From: Carnobacterium mobile DSM 4848
GTDB lineage: Bacteria > Bacillota > Bacilli > Lactobacillales > Carnobacteriaceae
Assembly: GCF_000744825.1 (NCBI RefSeq)
Contig: NZ_JQMR01000001.1
Location: 1,296,501-1,360,500, forward strand
DNA: 64,000 bases
Direction of reading: 5' to 3'
Positions 1-10,592 of this stretch are shown here, in pieces. A program made the position numbers and the translations under genes. Position 1 is the first letter of the stretch, and each line of letters starts with the position of its first letter. The notes below the pieces were generated by a model that was given only the letters and a program-made list of their open reading frames with translations, ran no database searches and was not told the DNA's origin.

Positions 1-2
1 AT

Positions 3-1118
3 ATGAATCAAATTCCTGATACTTATTTATCTTTATTTGAATATGTATCTGAACAAATTCATTTGACCATGCGCGATACTTATTTACGAGAGCTAGTCTT
101 ATGGCTTAGTGAGTATCTTGACACTAATGGCTATTTAACCGTTTCATTAGAAGATGCTGCACGCATAACCCATGCAGAACCTATCCAGCTTTTAGATGCT
201 CTGACTCTGCTCCAACAATTAGAACCAGCAGGTGTAGGGGCCAGAAACCTGCAAGAATGTCTGATGCTTCAAACAGAACGAGATGAAACTGCACCAAATA
301 TGGCTTATCTCATTCTAGAAGAAGAATTTGATTTGTTTGCTAATCGAAAATGGAAAGAAATCACTCGGAAGATAGATATCTCATTAAATGAATTACAACT
401 TATTTCAGATTTTGTCCAAAACCTAACTCCTTATCCCGGTGCTCTGTTTAATGGAGAAATCGAACAGTTTCTCAAACCTGATTTGTTTATTGAAATACAG
501 TCTGAAAAACTGAATGTTATTTCTGTTAAATCAGGGTTGCCCGTTATTTCGTTCCAAAAAGACTACTATGAAGATATGCTCCAAGTAAAAGATAAAGATG
601 TTACAACATTTATAAAAGAAAAGCGTGCTGAGTACGAGTGGCTCAAACGCAGTCTTATCCAACGCGGAGACACCATTTTAAGAGTAGGAACGGCAATTGT
701 AGAAAAGCAAAGAGATTTTTTCATTCTGCCGGAACACCCTGTACAGCCGTTGACTTTAAAAGAAATCGCCACGGAACTGGACATTCACGAATCAACAGTC
801 AGCCGATCAGTCAATGGAAAATATTTAGAAACTTCTTTCGGCATTTTTGAATTAAAGCATTTCTTTACGAATGCCTTATCTTTTAAAAAAGGAGAATCTT
901 CGCTGGCGGAAGCGTCAACGAGTGTTTCTTCCGAACAAGTTAAACAACAACTCGCTCAATTAATAGAAGCAGAAGATAAACAAAAACCTTTATCTGACCA
1001 AAAAATTGTTGATATTCTTACAACAGACGGTCTTGAAATTTCTCGCAGGACAGTAGCCAAGTACCGTGAAGCACTTTCGATTCCCGCCTCTTCAAAACGG
1101 AAACGTTTTGAAGCTTAA
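3..1118 (+). CDS. rpoN: RNA polymerase sigma-54 factor, 5' end outside window
   Basis: Sigma-54 directs RNA polymerase to -24/-12 promoters that need an enhancer-binding ATPase; in Lactobacillales these are usually sugar PTS operons. The 371 visible residues cover the core-binding domain, a helix-turn-helix near residue 260 (KEIATELDIHESTVSRSVNGKY) and the C-terminal RpoN box SRRTVAKYRE near residue 349, which contacts the -24 element. The Gln-rich region I that starts family members of about 430 residues is missing, so the gene begins upstream of base 1 and the ATG at 3 is internal. It converges on whiA across a shared terminator. No sigma-54 activator or target promoter was recognised in the window. 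Confidence 0.95.
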   Translation: MNQIPDTYLSLFEYVSEQIHLTMRDTYLRELVLWLSEYLDTNGYLTVSLEDAARITHAEPIQLLDALTLLQQLEPAGVGARNLQECLMLQTERDETAPNMAYLILEEEFDLFANRKWKEITRKIDISLNELQLISDFVQNLTPYPGALFNGEIEQFLKPDLFIEIQSEKLNVISVKSGLPVISFQKDYYEDMLQVKDKDVTTFIKEKRAEYEWLKRSLIQRGDTILRVGTAIVEKQRDFFILPEHPVQPLTLKEIATELDIHESTVSRSVNGKYLETSFGIFELKHFFTNALSFKKGESSLAEASTSVSSEQVKQQLAQLIEAEDKQKPLSDQKIVDILTTDGLEISRRTVAKYREALSIPASSKRKRFEA

Positions 1119-1120
1119 TA

Positions 1121-1163
1121 AAACATACCAGATAAAACTTTTTCAGTTTTATCTGGTATGTTT
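1121..1163. terminator. Bidirectional terminator between rpoN and whiA
   Basis: A perfect 19-bp inverted repeat (1121-1139 with 1145-1163) with a 5-nt loop lies between the convergent genes. It has A/T-rich flanks on both strands and its right arm overlaps the whiA stop codon. Confidence 0.9.
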
Positions 1164-2112
1164 ATTTTTGTTGAACAGCAGTATTTTTATTGCGTAACTT
1201 TTCAGCAATCTCATTCAGCTTTCGTAAACGATGGTTAATGCCAGATTTACTGATAGGACCACTCGGAATCATTTCACCTAATTCTTTTAATGAGACTTCA
1301 GGTGCTTCCAGACGAACCAAAGCAATTTCTTGCAATTTTTCCGGCAATTTATCTAATCCCATCATCTCATCAATATACTGAATGCTTTCGATCTGCTTGC
1401 CTGCTGCATCGATGGTTTTATTTAAGTTTGCATTTTCGCAATTTACCAAACGATTAACAGAGTTTCGCATATCTCGAACAATTCGTACATCTTCAAATTT
1501 CAACATCCCACTTGTAGCACCTATCAAGGCTAAAAAGTCAGCAATCTTTTCACCTTCTTTTAAATAGGTAATATAGCCGTTGCGCCTTTCCAATGTACGA
1601 GCATTTATCCCAAAATAGTTCATCATTTGGCAGACATCATGATTGTGCTCAGCATAATTAGAATAAATTTCTAAATGATACCGACTAGTCTCAGGATTAT
1701 TAACAGATCCACCAGCTAGAAATGCACCTCTTAAATAAGAACGCATTTTTTGAGAATTTGTCATGATTTCTTCTGGGACATGACTATGGATCGTCGCTTC
1801 ATCCATAATAGAAAGATCAGATAATACTTTTTGAGTACCTTTTTTTAACCGTACAATATAAACATTATTTTTCTTTAATTTCATTTTTCGTCTTACTAAC
1901 AATTCACTTTCAACAGCAAAATGGTCTTTCAACAAGACATAAATTCTTCTGGCTATCGCAGCATTTTCTGTTTGAATATTCAAAACAAATTTTTTGTTCA
2001 CTAAACTGACCGTTCCATTCATCCGAATCAATGCTGCTAATTCCGCTCGTGCATGTTCTCGGTGTACTTCTAGTTGGGTCAATTCTTTTTTTACTTCTGA
2101 AGCATAAGACAA
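1162..2112 (-). CDS. whiA: WhiA, DNA-binding cell-division regulator
   Basis: WhiA proteins join a LAGLIDADG homing-endonuclease-like fold to a C-terminal helix-turn-helix. In Gram-positive bacteria they influence cell division and chromosome segregation, and in actinobacteria sporulation. The 316-residue length is normal for the family. The C-terminal part ([29 protein letters not shown]) is the typical WhiA HTH. Translation starts at a TTG: GAAGG lies 8 nt upstream and the resulting [12 protein letters not shown] is the usual family N-terminus. It is the last gene of the rapZ-yvcK-whiA unit, 38 bp after yvcK, an order shared with Bacillus. Confidence 0.95.
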   Translation of the reverse strand: MSYASEVKKELTQLEVHREHARAELAALIRMNGTVSLVNKKFVLNIQTENAAIARRIYVLLKDHFAVESELLVRRKMKLKKNNVYIVRLKKGTQKVLSDLSIMDEATIHSHVPEEIMTNSQKMRSYLRGAFLAGGSVNNPETSRYHLEIYSNYAEHNHDVCQMMNYFGINARTLERRNGYITYLKEGEKIADFLALIGATSGMLKFEDVRIVRDMRNSVNRLVNCENANLNKTIDAAGKQIESIQYIDEMMGLDKLPEKLQEIALVRLEAPEVSLKELGEMIPSGPISKSGINHRLRKLNEIAEKLRNKNTAVQQK

Positions 2113-2150
2113 CTCGTTCGCCTTCTTTCTAATCAGTTCAATAGAAGTTA

Positions 2151-3164
2151 TTAAATTTTGGCCAAACGAGTACGATTGTTTTCATAGGCAAAATTAAACA
2201 GTTCTTCTACTACTTTATCCCCATTATGAAAAACCCCTTCGTCTCTTAGCTGAAGAAATCCATTTGAGATAACTCGCGGCACTTCTTCAGACAGCCCTTT
2301 AAAATCATGTGCTACTTGAACTAAGTATTCTTCGTATCTTTCGCGGTTCATATAATCTTCTGGAACATGCTCGGTATTAACGAGTACGGTATCAATAAAT
2401 TTCTTCTCTAGGTGCTTGTGCAAAACAGCCACATGATCTGCATCTGTAAAGTTTTCTGTTTCACCCAATTGTGTCATAATGTTGCAAATGTAGACGACTT
2501 CAGCTTTTGTTTCAGATACAGCTGCTCCTAAATCGCCAATCATTAAATTAGGCAGAATGCTGGTAAACAAACTGCCAGGTCCTAAGACAACCATATCCGC
2601 TTCTCGTATAGCAGAAAGAACTTTGCGAGAAGCTTTTACTTCGTGATTATCTTCAGTAGCCGTAACAAACACACGGTCAATTTTCTTACTTTCTTTAGCT
2701 ATTTTCGATTCTCCCACAACCTGCGTGCCATCTTCAAAAACCGCGTGTAAATTCAATGGCTCTTCTGCAGCAGGGTAAACATGTCCATCAACGCCCATCA
2801 TTTTTGCCAATAGCTGAATAGCTTCAAAGATACTGCCATGCATTTCAGCCATCGCCGCAATAATTAAATTGCCAATTGAATGACCGGCTAAAAAGTTATC
2901 TGCTGTATCAAAACGGTATTGAAAAATATCTTTTTGGAGATGAGGAATATTAGATAGGGAAACCAATACATTTCGAATATCTCCAGGCGGCACTACATTT
3001 GCATAGTTGCGCAAAGTCCCGCTGCTTCCCCCATCGTCAGCTACTGTCACTATCGCTGTTACTTCTGCATGTTTAGCTTTCAACCCTTGTAAGATAACAG
3101 GAAGTCCGGTTCCTCCACCAATTACCACTATTTTAGGTCTTCTGCCTTTTCTTTCGTTCATCAT
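2151..3164 (-). CDS. yvcK: YvcK/GlmR-type regulator of carbon partitioning
   Basis: This family (CofD-like fold, UPF0052) is needed for growth on gluconeogenic carbon. In Bacillus and Listeria it binds UDP-GlcNAc and stimulates GlmS, steering carbon into peptidoglycan precursors. The protein is 337 residues and opens with the nucleotide-sugar-binding loop [16 protein letters not shown] (near 13-28), followed by [13 protein letters not shown] and GDIRN motifs. The start overlaps the rapZ stop by 4 bp (ATGA type), indicating translational coupling. Confidence 0.93.
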   Translation of the reverse strand: MMNERKGRRPKIVVIGGGTGLPVILQGLKAKHAEVTAIVTVADDGGSSGTLRNYANVVPPGDIRNVLVSLSNIPHLQKDIFQYRFDTADNFLAGHSIGNLIIAAMAEMHGSIFEAIQLLAKMMGVDGHVYPAAEEPLNLHAVFEDGTQVVGESKIAKESKKIDRVFVTATEDNHEVKASRKVLSAIREADMVVLGPGSLFTSILPNLMIGDLGAAVSETKAEVVYICNIMTQLGETENFTDADHVAVLHKHLEKKFIDTVLVNTEHVPEDYMNRERYEEYLVQVAHDFKGLSEEVPRVISNGFLQLRDEGVFHNGDKVVEELFNFAYENNRTRLAKI

Positions 3165-4051
3165 GAGCGATTAACCGTCTCCTTAGTTTTATCTTTATCC
3201 CGATGGGTGATATGGACCGGATATCCATCTGTTTTAATTTTTTGTCCAATACGTTCTGAAAGAGCAACTGACCGATGTTTGCCGCCTGTACAGCCGATAG
3301 CGATCGTAACGTTATTTTTACCTTCTTTTTTATAACCAGGTAAAATCGTGTCTAATAAATCGGTAAATTTACGGTAGAATACTTCTGTTTCCGGTTGTTT
3401 CATCACGTAATCATAAACAGAATCGTCCATCCCTGTTAAAGGACGTAGGTCATCAACATAGTGCGGGTTAGGTAAAAAACGTACATCCATCACCACATCT
3501 GCATCTATCGGCAAGCCGTATTTAAAACCAAATGAAATCAGTTCTACACGAAACAGATCTGCTTCTCCCTTTTTAATAAAAGCTGAATGAATTTCTTCTC
3601 TTAATTGACGAGGAGATAGATCAGTCGTATTGATTACTTTTTGTGCCCGACCTTTAATATCTTTTAACAATTCGCGTTCTCTTTTTATTCCTTCTAAGAC
3701 GCGATCATTCATAGCTAATGGATGAGTCCGTCTCGTTTCTTTATAGCGTGAAACTAATTCTTCATCGTTTGCATCTAAAAATAAAATTTTTGTCGTAATC
3801 AAATTTGTATTGTCCATACTTTCTAATGCAGTCATAATTTCATCAAAAAAAGCACGTGCTCGTAAATCGATCACCAACGCAATTTTAGTTAATTTTCCTG
3901 ATTCTCTAACCAATTCCCAAAATTTCGGCAATAAGCTTGGCGGCATATTATCCACACAAAAGTATCCCATGTCTTCAAAGCTTTGCATGGCCACAGTTTT
4001 CCCTGCACCACTCATACCTGTAATAATAACCAGCTGTAAATTCTCTACCAT
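3161..4051 (-). CDS. rapZ: RapZ/YvcJ family nucleotide-binding protein
   Basis: A P-loop ATPase/GTPase of the YvcJ/RapZ family. The E. coli member is an RNA adaptor controlling GlmS synthesis; the Bacillus member affects competence. The Walker A motif GMSGAGKT is at residues 12-19 and the conserved C-terminal segment [16 protein letters not shown] is present. The 296-residue length is typical. AGGAG lies upstream of the ATG. Its neighbour YvcK also acts on amino-sugar supply, so the pair probably tunes cell-wall precursor flow, although an RNA-binding role in Firmicutes is unproven. Confidence 0.93.
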   Translation of the reverse strand: MVENLQLVIITGMSGAGKTVAMQSFEDMGYFCVDNMPPSLLPKFWELVRESGKLTKIALVIDLRARAFFDEIMTALESMDNTNLITTKILFLDANDEELVSRYKETRRTHPLAMNDRVLEGIKRERELLKDIKGRAQKVINTTDLSPRQLREEIHSAFIKKGEADLFRVELISFGFKYGLPIDADVVMDVRFLPNPHYVDDLRPLTGMDDSVYDYVMKQPETEVFYRKFTDLLDTILPGYKKEGKNNVTIAIGCTGGKHRSVALSERIGQKIKTDGYPVHITHRDKDKTKETVNRS

Positions 4052-4167
4052 TGTTGGTTCTCTCCTTCAAATTTCACGTTCTAAAAATCCACTTTCTCTA
4101 TTATAACATTCCGGGCGTGTCATGTATAGTGAAGTTCGCTTTAATATCGTTTTTCTTCTATATTAAA

Positions 4168-4201
4168 AAGTGGTTTAAAAGCCTGCACTTTTAAACCACT
4201 T
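4168..4201 (-). terminator. Terminator after pgcA
   Basis: A perfect 14-bp stem (4168-4181 with 4188-4201) with a 6-nt loop starts 14 bp beyond the pgcA stop. The minus-strand tail begins TTTAATAT. Confidence 0.85.
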
Positions 4202-4214
4202 CTACCGTTATTTT

Positions 4215-5942
4215 TTAGTTTTTTATAATAATATCAATTGTAGCTTCAAAGTCATCAATTTTTCTTTTCACTTCTATTGCTGAATCTGCATAAGAGCCAA
4301 TATAAAACTTAATTTTTGGTTCTGTTCCAGAAGGACGAATCGCCAGCCAACTGCCGTCTACCATTTTGTATTTCAACACATTAGAAGAAGGCATATCAAT
4401 TGTTTCTTTCATCCCTTTTTGATAAGTACGCTCTCTTTTTTCAAAATCTTCTACACATTCTACCCCAATGCCCGCAAATTCTCTTGGAGATTCGTTTCGG
4501 AATTTAGCCATTAACGCTTTAATCTTTTCAGAACCTTCAATTCCTTCCATCGTAATAGAGATTGTTTTTTCTTTATAGTGTCCAAATTCATGGAAAATAT
4601 CTTGTAAACCGTCATAAAGAGTTTTGTCTTGTTCTTTATAATAAGCGGCTACTTCAGCAATTAAGACTAAAGCTTGGATAGCATCTTTATCTCGTACAAA
4701 AGGTTTAACTAGATACCCATAACTTTCTTCAAAACCAAATAAGAACGTTTGACTCTTATCTTCTTCATATTGCTTGATTTTTTCAGCAATAAATTTAAAT
4801 CCGGTTAAAACATCTACCATTTTCATGCCAAAATGCTCAGCAATAGCCGTTGGCAATTCACTTGAAACAATTGATTTCAAGACTACCCCGTCCTCAATCA
4901 GTGCTCCTGCATCTTTTTGAGCTTTTAATAAGTAATACAGCATTAAGCTGGCAATTTGGTTCCCCGTTAAAACTTCATAATTCCCAACGGTCGTCTTGAC
5001 GGCAATTCCCAACCGGTCTGCATCTGGGTCTGTAGCAACCAGAATATCGGCATCAATTTCTTTTCCTAAACGAAGAGCATATTCAAAAGCACCAGGCTCT
5101 TCTGGATTTGGAGATTTTACTGTTGAGAATTCAGGGTCCGCAACCGCTTGTTCAGGTACGACTGTAATCCCTTCAAATCCTGCATTAGCCAAAGCACGTT
5201 CTCCTAGCATTTGTCCAGTACCATGCAAAGGTGTAAAGACGAGTTTCATTTTTTTGCTCATTCGCTTCACTAAATCAGGGTTTACCGTTACTTTTTTAAC
5301 TTGTTCAAGGTAAAGCTGATCCATCTCTTCTCCTATTATCGTCAGCAGTCCTTTTTCCTTTAGCACTTCTTCTGATACTACATCAATTGTCAGGTTATTT
5401 TCGATGCTTCGTACATAAGTTGTTAAAGCATCCGCTTCTTTAGGCGGCATTTGTCCGCCATCTTCTCCGTATACTTTATAACCGTTATAAGCTGCCGGGT
5501 TATGGCTGGCAGTGATCATAATGCCTGCATAAGCATTTAATTGACGTACAGCAAATGACAATTCAGGCGTCGGACGCAAACTTTCAAAAACGAAAGATGG
5601 TATACCATGAGCCCCTAATGTTTTAGCTGCTTCCATCGCAAATTCAGGAGATTGGTGTCTGGAATCATAGGCAATAGCAACACCGCGTTTTTTAGTGTCT
5701 TCTCCCAAACTATCCATAAACAACGCCAGGCCTTCTGTTGCTTGACGAATAGTATATTGGTTCATTCGATTGATCCCTACGCCGATTATTCCGCGCATAC
5801 CAGCAGTACCAAACTCAAGCGGCGCGTAAAAAGCATCTTCTAACGCTTCTGAATCCCCTTTCATTGATGTTAATTCCGATTTTAATGTTTCTTCTAAAGG
5901 TTCAAAATCTTCCCAAACTTTATATGTTTCTTCCCATGTCAT
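4215..5942 (-). CDS. pgcA: Alpha-phosphoglucomutase (phosphohexomutase family)
   Basis: Interconverts glucose-6-P and glucose-1-P, feeding GalU (also in this window) to make UDP-glucose for glycolipid anchors and wall polymers. The active-site phosphoserine loop TASHNPAAYNGYK lies near residue 144, the metal loop ATDPDADRLG near 304, and the sugar-phosphate site RPSGTEPKIKFY near the C-terminus. At about 575 residues it matches the Bacillus PgcA type. I chose the ATG at 5942 because the in-frame ATG at 5951 directly abuts the AAAGG ribosome site. It lies between trxB and rapZ with its own terminator. Confidence 0.93.
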   Translation of the reverse strand: MTWEETYKVWEDFEPLEETLKSELTSMKGDSEALEDAFYAPLEFGTAGMRGIIGVGINRMNQYTIRQATEGLALFMDSLGEDTKKRGVAIAYDSRHQSPEFAMEAAKTLGAHGIPSFVFESLRPTPELSFAVRQLNAYAGIMITASHNPAAYNGYKVYGEDGGQMPPKEADALTTYVRSIENNLTIDVVSEEVLKEKGLLTIIGEEMDQLYLEQVKKVTVNPDLVKRMSKKMKLVFTPLHGTGQMLGERALANAGFEGITVVPEQAVADPEFSTVKSPNPEEPGAFEYALRLGKEIDADILVATDPDADRLGIAVKTTVGNYEVLTGNQIASLMLYYLLKAQKDAGALIEDGVVLKSIVSSELPTAIAEHFGMKMVDVLTGFKFIAEKIKQYEEDKSQTFLFGFEESYGYLVKPFVRDKDAIQALVLIAEVAAYYKEQDKTLYDGLQDIFHEFGHYKEKTISITMEGIEGSEKIKALMAKFRNESPREFAGIGVECVEDFEKRERTYQKGMKETIDMPSSNVLKYKMVDGSWLAIRPSGTEPKIKFYIGSYADSAIEVKRKIDDFEATIDIIIKN

Positions 5943-6038
5943 TATGATCATCCTTTGCTAGTTAATTATTCTCATTCATTTTCATTCTTTTTCCAAGTAT
6001 ACCATTTTTCTTATTTTCTTTCACGAAATTACAACGAA

Positions 6039-6084
6039 AAAAGGCTGAAATAAAAGTAATTGGAACCTTTTATTTCAGCCTTTT
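6039..6084 (-). terminator. Terminator after trxB
   Basis: A perfect 18-bp stem (6039-6056 with 6067-6084) with a 10-nt loop, immediately after the trxB stop. The stem base ends in T4 on the minus strand. Confidence 0.85.
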
Positions 6085-6092
6085 GATAAATT

Positions 6093-7061
<969 letters not shown>

Positions 7062-7152
7062 TCAATCTCCTTTACTTCTTTTCTCTCTTTGCCCATTATA
7101 TACTCAGGTAGGTATTTTAGCTACTTATATGCTTTCAAAAAGTAAGTAGTCA

Positions 7153-7584
7153 TTAAAAATTTTTCATCTCAATTTCAATCACATCTTTTAAATCCTCTGC
7201 TTCTTCAAAAAAATCACCATCTGGTTCCAACTCCAGATATAACGACACTAATTCTAAAGCAGTCTCTAATTCGTCAATATAAGCGTAATTATTGGACTGA
7301 AAATAATAGGCTTCAGGAAAGATATCTCCATCTTTTTCAATTAAGTCATTTAATATTTCTATTGATTGATTGAATTCTCCTACATGTTGATGACAAATAG
7401 CTAATTGACACAGCGCAAAAACTTTTTCTTCTTCACTTTTACTTAATGTCACTGCGCGCAAGAGGTATTTCTTAGCACGTGCCACATCATTTTTCTGAAA
7501 AGCTTTAATTCCTCGTTGAAAATAAAAATCGCTATTTGGTATAAATGGAATGATCACAGCTGTTTCATTTTGTCTATTCGACAT
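7153..7584 (-). CDS. YvcD-like tetratricopeptide-repeat protein
   Basis: A small cytoplasmic protein of about 143 residues built of TPR-type helix pairs, for example FYFQRGIKAFQKNDVARAKKYLLRAVTL then ALCQLAICHQHVGEFNQSIEILNDL, ending in an acidic tail. TPRs mediate protein-protein contacts; no partner or activity is known to me. I set the start at the ATG at 7584, preceded by AGAGGGGGA; the open frame continues 20 codons upstream without a ribosome site. Its position before trxB matches yvcD in Bacillus. Confidence 0.75.
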   Translation of the reverse strand: MSNRQNETAVIIPFIPNSDFYFQRGIKAFQKNDVARAKKYLLRAVTLSKSEEEKVFALCQLAICHQHVGEFNQSIEILNDLIEKDGDIFPEAYYFQSNNYAYIDELETALELVSLYLELEPDGDFFEEAEDLKDVIEIEMKNF

Positions 7585-7782
7585 ATGGCTTCCCCCTCTT
7601 TTGGCACAACTATTTTTGATAAATAAGTATACCATAGGATACACTGTTTTGATAGGCCGGTTTCAACAGAATAAATTACGTTGTACCATTTTTTGTGAAA
7701 ATAACTAGCATAGAAATAAGCCGTAGGCTTCATTATTTGTAAAATAGCGAAAAGTAGTCAGTTCATTCCATGGTTTGTGTAA

Positions 7783-7812
7783 AAAAAGCGTCTGTTTTTT
7801 AACTCCGCTTTT
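7783..7812 (-). terminator. Terminator-like hairpin after the IS transposase
   Basis: On the minus strand AAAAGCG pairs with CGCTTTT across a 15-nt loop and a T7 run follows. It lies about 50 bp downstream of the transposase stop, so it probably ends the IS transcript and belongs to the element. Confidence 0.55.
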
Positions 7813-7859
7813 ATTTTTGCGCACGCCAAATAAACTATCCCTTCTAATTTTTTAAAAAA

Positions 7860-9134
7860 TTAAGCTACCCAAGCAGTTAGATGAGCTAGATGGTTTTTAC
7901 TGATCTTATCTTTCGCAAAGGCTAACATAATGAGAAAAGTCATTGTCACAAAAAGATTCAGTTTCTTTTTTCCTCGTATCGTATGATTCTCAAATAGGTA
8001 ATCTCGATCGATTCGTCCATTTACTCGCTCAATAGAGGTTCGCTTTTTGTAGATTCGTTTGAACTTAAAACTATCCCTAGCGACTTTGTTAAATATACGT
8101 CTGTCTTCTTCACGTTTTATTCTGAAAAGCCGGTTATCCTGATATTGAGGTTTAAATCCATAACGTAAAGAATCTGTTTTCTTATCATATCCCTTATACG
8201 CTAGCTTTATCTCATTTCCTTTTCCATCGACATAGGAAACGGCTCCATTATACGTATAAATCAAATCTGAATCTCGATATTGTTTGGTTAGCGTATCTTT
8301 ATCCCACTGGTTTTTAATATCAATAATGGGAATTATTTCTTTAGATTCAATGAGACTTAATAATGGAGCTCCATCATATCCTCTGTCAGCTAGAAGATAG
8401 TCACACTGTTTTGCTTGTGAGGTAGAAAAATGTTTGATCAGTCTTTTTGCGACCGTCGGTTCGCCTTCAGATGCTTTAGTCACTTCGTAGGCTACAGGCA
8501 ATTCATAATTTGCATCAACGATTAAATGAAGTCGATAACCAAACCATGTTTTCTTCTTTGTTATCTTCTCGCCATTGGCTGTCGTAGTGGTATATTGTTT
8601 TAGTGTGAAATCTGCTTCAGTATCTCTTCTGCCATCATGTTCTACTTTTTTATTTGGTTTTGTAGCATAAGAAGGGATGATTTTTCCATCTAAAGCTAAC
8701 GTTTGCCCAAATCCATCCAGTGTTTCATATAAAGTAGTGACCAATTCAGTAAACATCTCATCTAATAGGTGTTGATGGAGCAGTAACTTTTTTAAAAATC
8801 GAGAAAAAGCAGCTTCTGTGGGAGCTAGTTGAACCCTATACCTTCCTTTTTGTGAGCGCGAAAAATGAGGTTGAAAGCCGCATAGTTCTCTGAGTTGGCT
8901 ATTCCGCTTCAACTCTCGAATCAAAGAAGCGACAGAGCGATGTTGAAAGACAAAACTAGCTACGAAAGCACGCCACATGGTATGAACTGGATAATCATTT
9001 CTGCCCTTTCCACGTTCTTCTTCTAATGCAGTTAACAGGTTTTCATCCGGTAATGCAGTTAATAGATCATTCAACTTTTCTAAATCGCCTAATTCATGGT
9101 TTTCAAATAATGATAATTGTGTTATTCTATTCAT
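7860..9134 (-). CDS. DDE transposase of an IS5/IS1182-like insertion sequence
   Basis: A 424-residue transposase. The N-terminal part (YPVHTMWRAFVASFVFQHRSVASLIREL) resembles the DUF772 domain, followed by a DDE catalytic domain with LALDGK near 155, YLLADRGYDGAPLL near 248 and the C-terminal RTSIERVNGRID segment carrying the expected glutamate. The frame is intact, so it may be active. It sits between the yvcD-like gene and galU. Family assignment from domain order is uncertain (IS5 or IS1182 groups). Terminal repeats and target duplications were not resolved; the loosely matching TTTTGCG at 7815-7821 and CGCAAAA at 9228-9234 are weak candidates. Confidence 0.85.
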   Translation of the reverse strand: MNRITQLSLFENHELGDLEKLNDLLTALPDENLLTALEEERGKGRNDYPVHTMWRAFVASFVFQHRSVASLIRELKRNSQLRELCGFQPHFSRSQKGRYRVQLAPTEAAFSRFLKKLLLHQHLLDEMFTELVTTLYETLDGFGQTLALDGKIIPSYATKPNKKVEHDGRRDTEADFTLKQYTTTTANGEKITKKKTWFGYRLHLIVDANYELPVAYEVTKASEGEPTVAKRLIKHFSTSQAKQCDYLLADRGYDGAPLLSLIESKEIIPIIDIKNQWDKDTLTKQYRDSDLIYTYNGAVSYVDGKGNEIKLAYKGYDKKTDSLRYGFKPQYQDNRLFRIKREEDRRIFNKVARDSFKFKRIYKKRTSIERVNGRIDRDYLFENHTIRGKKKLNLFVTMTFLIMLAFAKDKISKNHLAHLTAWVA

Positions 9135-9176
9135 GGGAAAAGTGACCTCCTTATATGAGTCTGATAACCATATTTT

Positions 9177-9193
9177 ACTACTGTTTCAGTAGT
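9177..9193. repeat. Perfect hairpin in the transposase leader
   Basis: ACTACTG and CAGTAGT flank a 3-nt loop, about 43 bp upstream of the transposase start. Hairpins here often limit translation of impinging transcripts in IS elements; that role is inferred. Confidence 0.4.
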
Positions 9194-9247
9194 TTGAGGC
9201 ACTTTTTCTCTTATTTTTTTAATTAGTCGCAAAATACCAAAAATGAT

Positions 9248-9298
9248 AAATCGCCAATAAGAAAATGCTGATACAGCAGTCTTTCTTATTGGCGATTT
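9248..9298. terminator. Strong intergenic hairpin right of the IS
   Basis: A perfect 17-bp inverted repeat (9248-9264 with 9282-9298) flanked by T runs. No plus-strand gene ends here. It may be a second terminator for galU-direction transcripts or part of the IS end. Confidence 0.5.
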
Positions 9299-9440
9299 TT
9301 ATTTTAACCACATTTACAGCCTTAGAGCTCCATGGGCTCGCCAACAACGTGATTTATTCCAACAGAACGAATCTTGCTACTTTTTTAAAGCTCGGCTATT
9401 TTATGTGTAGGTTGGACGTATTTATGGTAATTCAGGATAT

Positions 9441-9600
9441 TTCGTCCAAAAAGCACAAGACTTAGACAAATAACTGCTAAAACATAGGTTGTTCGTCCAA
9501 AATACACGCATTAGAGACAAACTTTCACTATATCATAGGTTGTTCGTCCGAAAAACACGCATTAGAGACAAACTTTCACTATATCATAGGCTGTCTGTCC
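9441..9600. repeat. 51-bp tandem repeat array
   Basis: The core TTCGTCC (last copy TCTGTCC) recurs at 9441, 9492, 9543 and 9594, exactly 51 bp apart. The two central units are nearly identical. Each unit holds an interrupted palindrome (GTTCGTCC facing GAGACAAAC). The array lies just downstream of the galU terminator on the minus strand and has no credible coding frame. The rest of 9135-9666 holds the IS leader and the 9248 hairpin. Confidence 0.9.
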
Positions 9601-9612
9601 AAAATAGCTAAA

Positions 9613-9652
9613 AAAGAACGGGGTGGAGACAAAAGTCTCCATCCCGTTCTTT
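9613..9652 (-). terminator. Terminator after galU
   Basis: An 18-bp GC-richer stem with one wobble (9613-9630 with 9635-9652) and an AAAA loop, followed on the minus strand by TTTTTAGC, 15 bp after galU. Confidence 0.9.
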
Positions 9653-9666
9653 CCTATTTGAAATTG

Positions 9667-10554
9667 TTACTTTTCATCTTCTTCAAGTTTTTGGCCTAAT
9701 TCAATAATGTAATCATGCAAAGCATCTTTAACTTCATTGTGTTTTAAGCCATATTGAATACTTGTCTTTAAGAACCCAAACTTATCTCCTACATCATAAC
9801 GTGTACCTTTGAATTCGTGTGCGAAAACGCGTTGTGTCTTGTTGAGTGTGTCAATGGCATCCGTCAATTGAATCTCACCGCCAGCACCCGGCTCTTGTTT
9901 TTCTAAAATTTCAAAGATTTCCGGTGTTAAAAGGTAACGACCAATGATTGCTAAATCACTTGGTGCATCTTCCGGTGCTGGTTTTTCCACGAAACGTTTT
10001 ACGTTATAAGTAGTTTCATCTACTTGTGCTTCGGGATCGATAATACCATATTTAGAAGTATCTTCATGAGGTACTTTCATGACGGCGATATTAGATGCAT
10101 GGGTTTTATCGTATCCATTAATCAATTGTTTTGTTAGCGGAACTTCATCTTCCATCAAATCATCGCCAAGCATTACCACAAACGGTTCATTTCCAATAAA
10201 TGCTTTCGCTTGTAAAACAGCATGCCCAAGACCTTTCGGATAAGACTGACGAACAAAGAACAGGTTTAACCCCGTTGTTTCTTCGACTAATTCCAATAGA
10301 GCCAATTTGTCTTTTGCTCTTAAATTTTCTTCCAGTTCTGGATTTGAATCAAAGTGATCTTCAATAGGTCGCTTACTTTTCCCAGTTACGATCAAAATAT
10401 CCTCAATTCCAGAATTAATAGCTTCTTCTACGATAAACTGAATGGTAGGTTTGTCTACGATTGGCAGCATTTCTTTCGCCATCGCTTTTGTAGCTGGTAA
10501 AAATCGTGTTCCTAATCCTGCAGCCGGAATGACTGCTTTACGTACTTTTTGCAT
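9667..10554 (-). CDS. galU: UTP-glucose-1-phosphate uridylyltransferase
   Basis: Makes UDP-glucose from glucose-1-P and UTP, supplying glycolipid (LTA anchor), teichoic-acid glycosylation and capsule pathways. The nucleotide-binding motif [19 protein letters not shown] is at residues 14-32, with [10 protein letters not shown] near 128 and RFVEKP near 185. The 295-residue length is normal. GGAGG precedes the ATG. It is the last gene of a tight minus-strand group hprK-lgt-gpsA-galU, 38 bp after gpsA. Confidence 0.96.
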   Translation of the reverse strand: MQKVRKAVIPAAGLGTRFLPATKAMAKEMLPIVDKPTIQFIVEEAINSGIEDILIVTGKSKRPIEDHFDSNPELEENLRAKDKLALLELVEETTGLNLFFVRQSYPKGLGHAVLQAKAFIGNEPFVVMLGDDLMEDEVPLTKQLINGYDKTHASNIAVMKVPHEDTSKYGIIDPEAQVDETTYNVKRFVEKPAPEDAPSDLAIIGRYLLTPEIFEILEKQEPGAGGEIQLTDAIDTLNKTQRVFAHEFKGTRYDVGDKFGFLKTSIQYGLKHNEVKDALHDYIIELGQKLEEDEK

Positions 10555-10592
10555 TTATTTTTCCTCCAATACTTGATAGCTATCTGACTAGC

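Noticed and set aside
7815-9234. Ends of the DDE insertion sequence as TTTTGCG/CGCAAAA
   Set aside because: Only 7 bp match and no target duplication is visible. The terminator at 7783 probably belongs to the element, which would put its left end further out.
9265-9465. 66-codon plus-strand open frame
   Set aside because: It starts inside the 9248-9298 hairpin and enters the tandem repeat; no Shine-Dalgarno or recognisable product.
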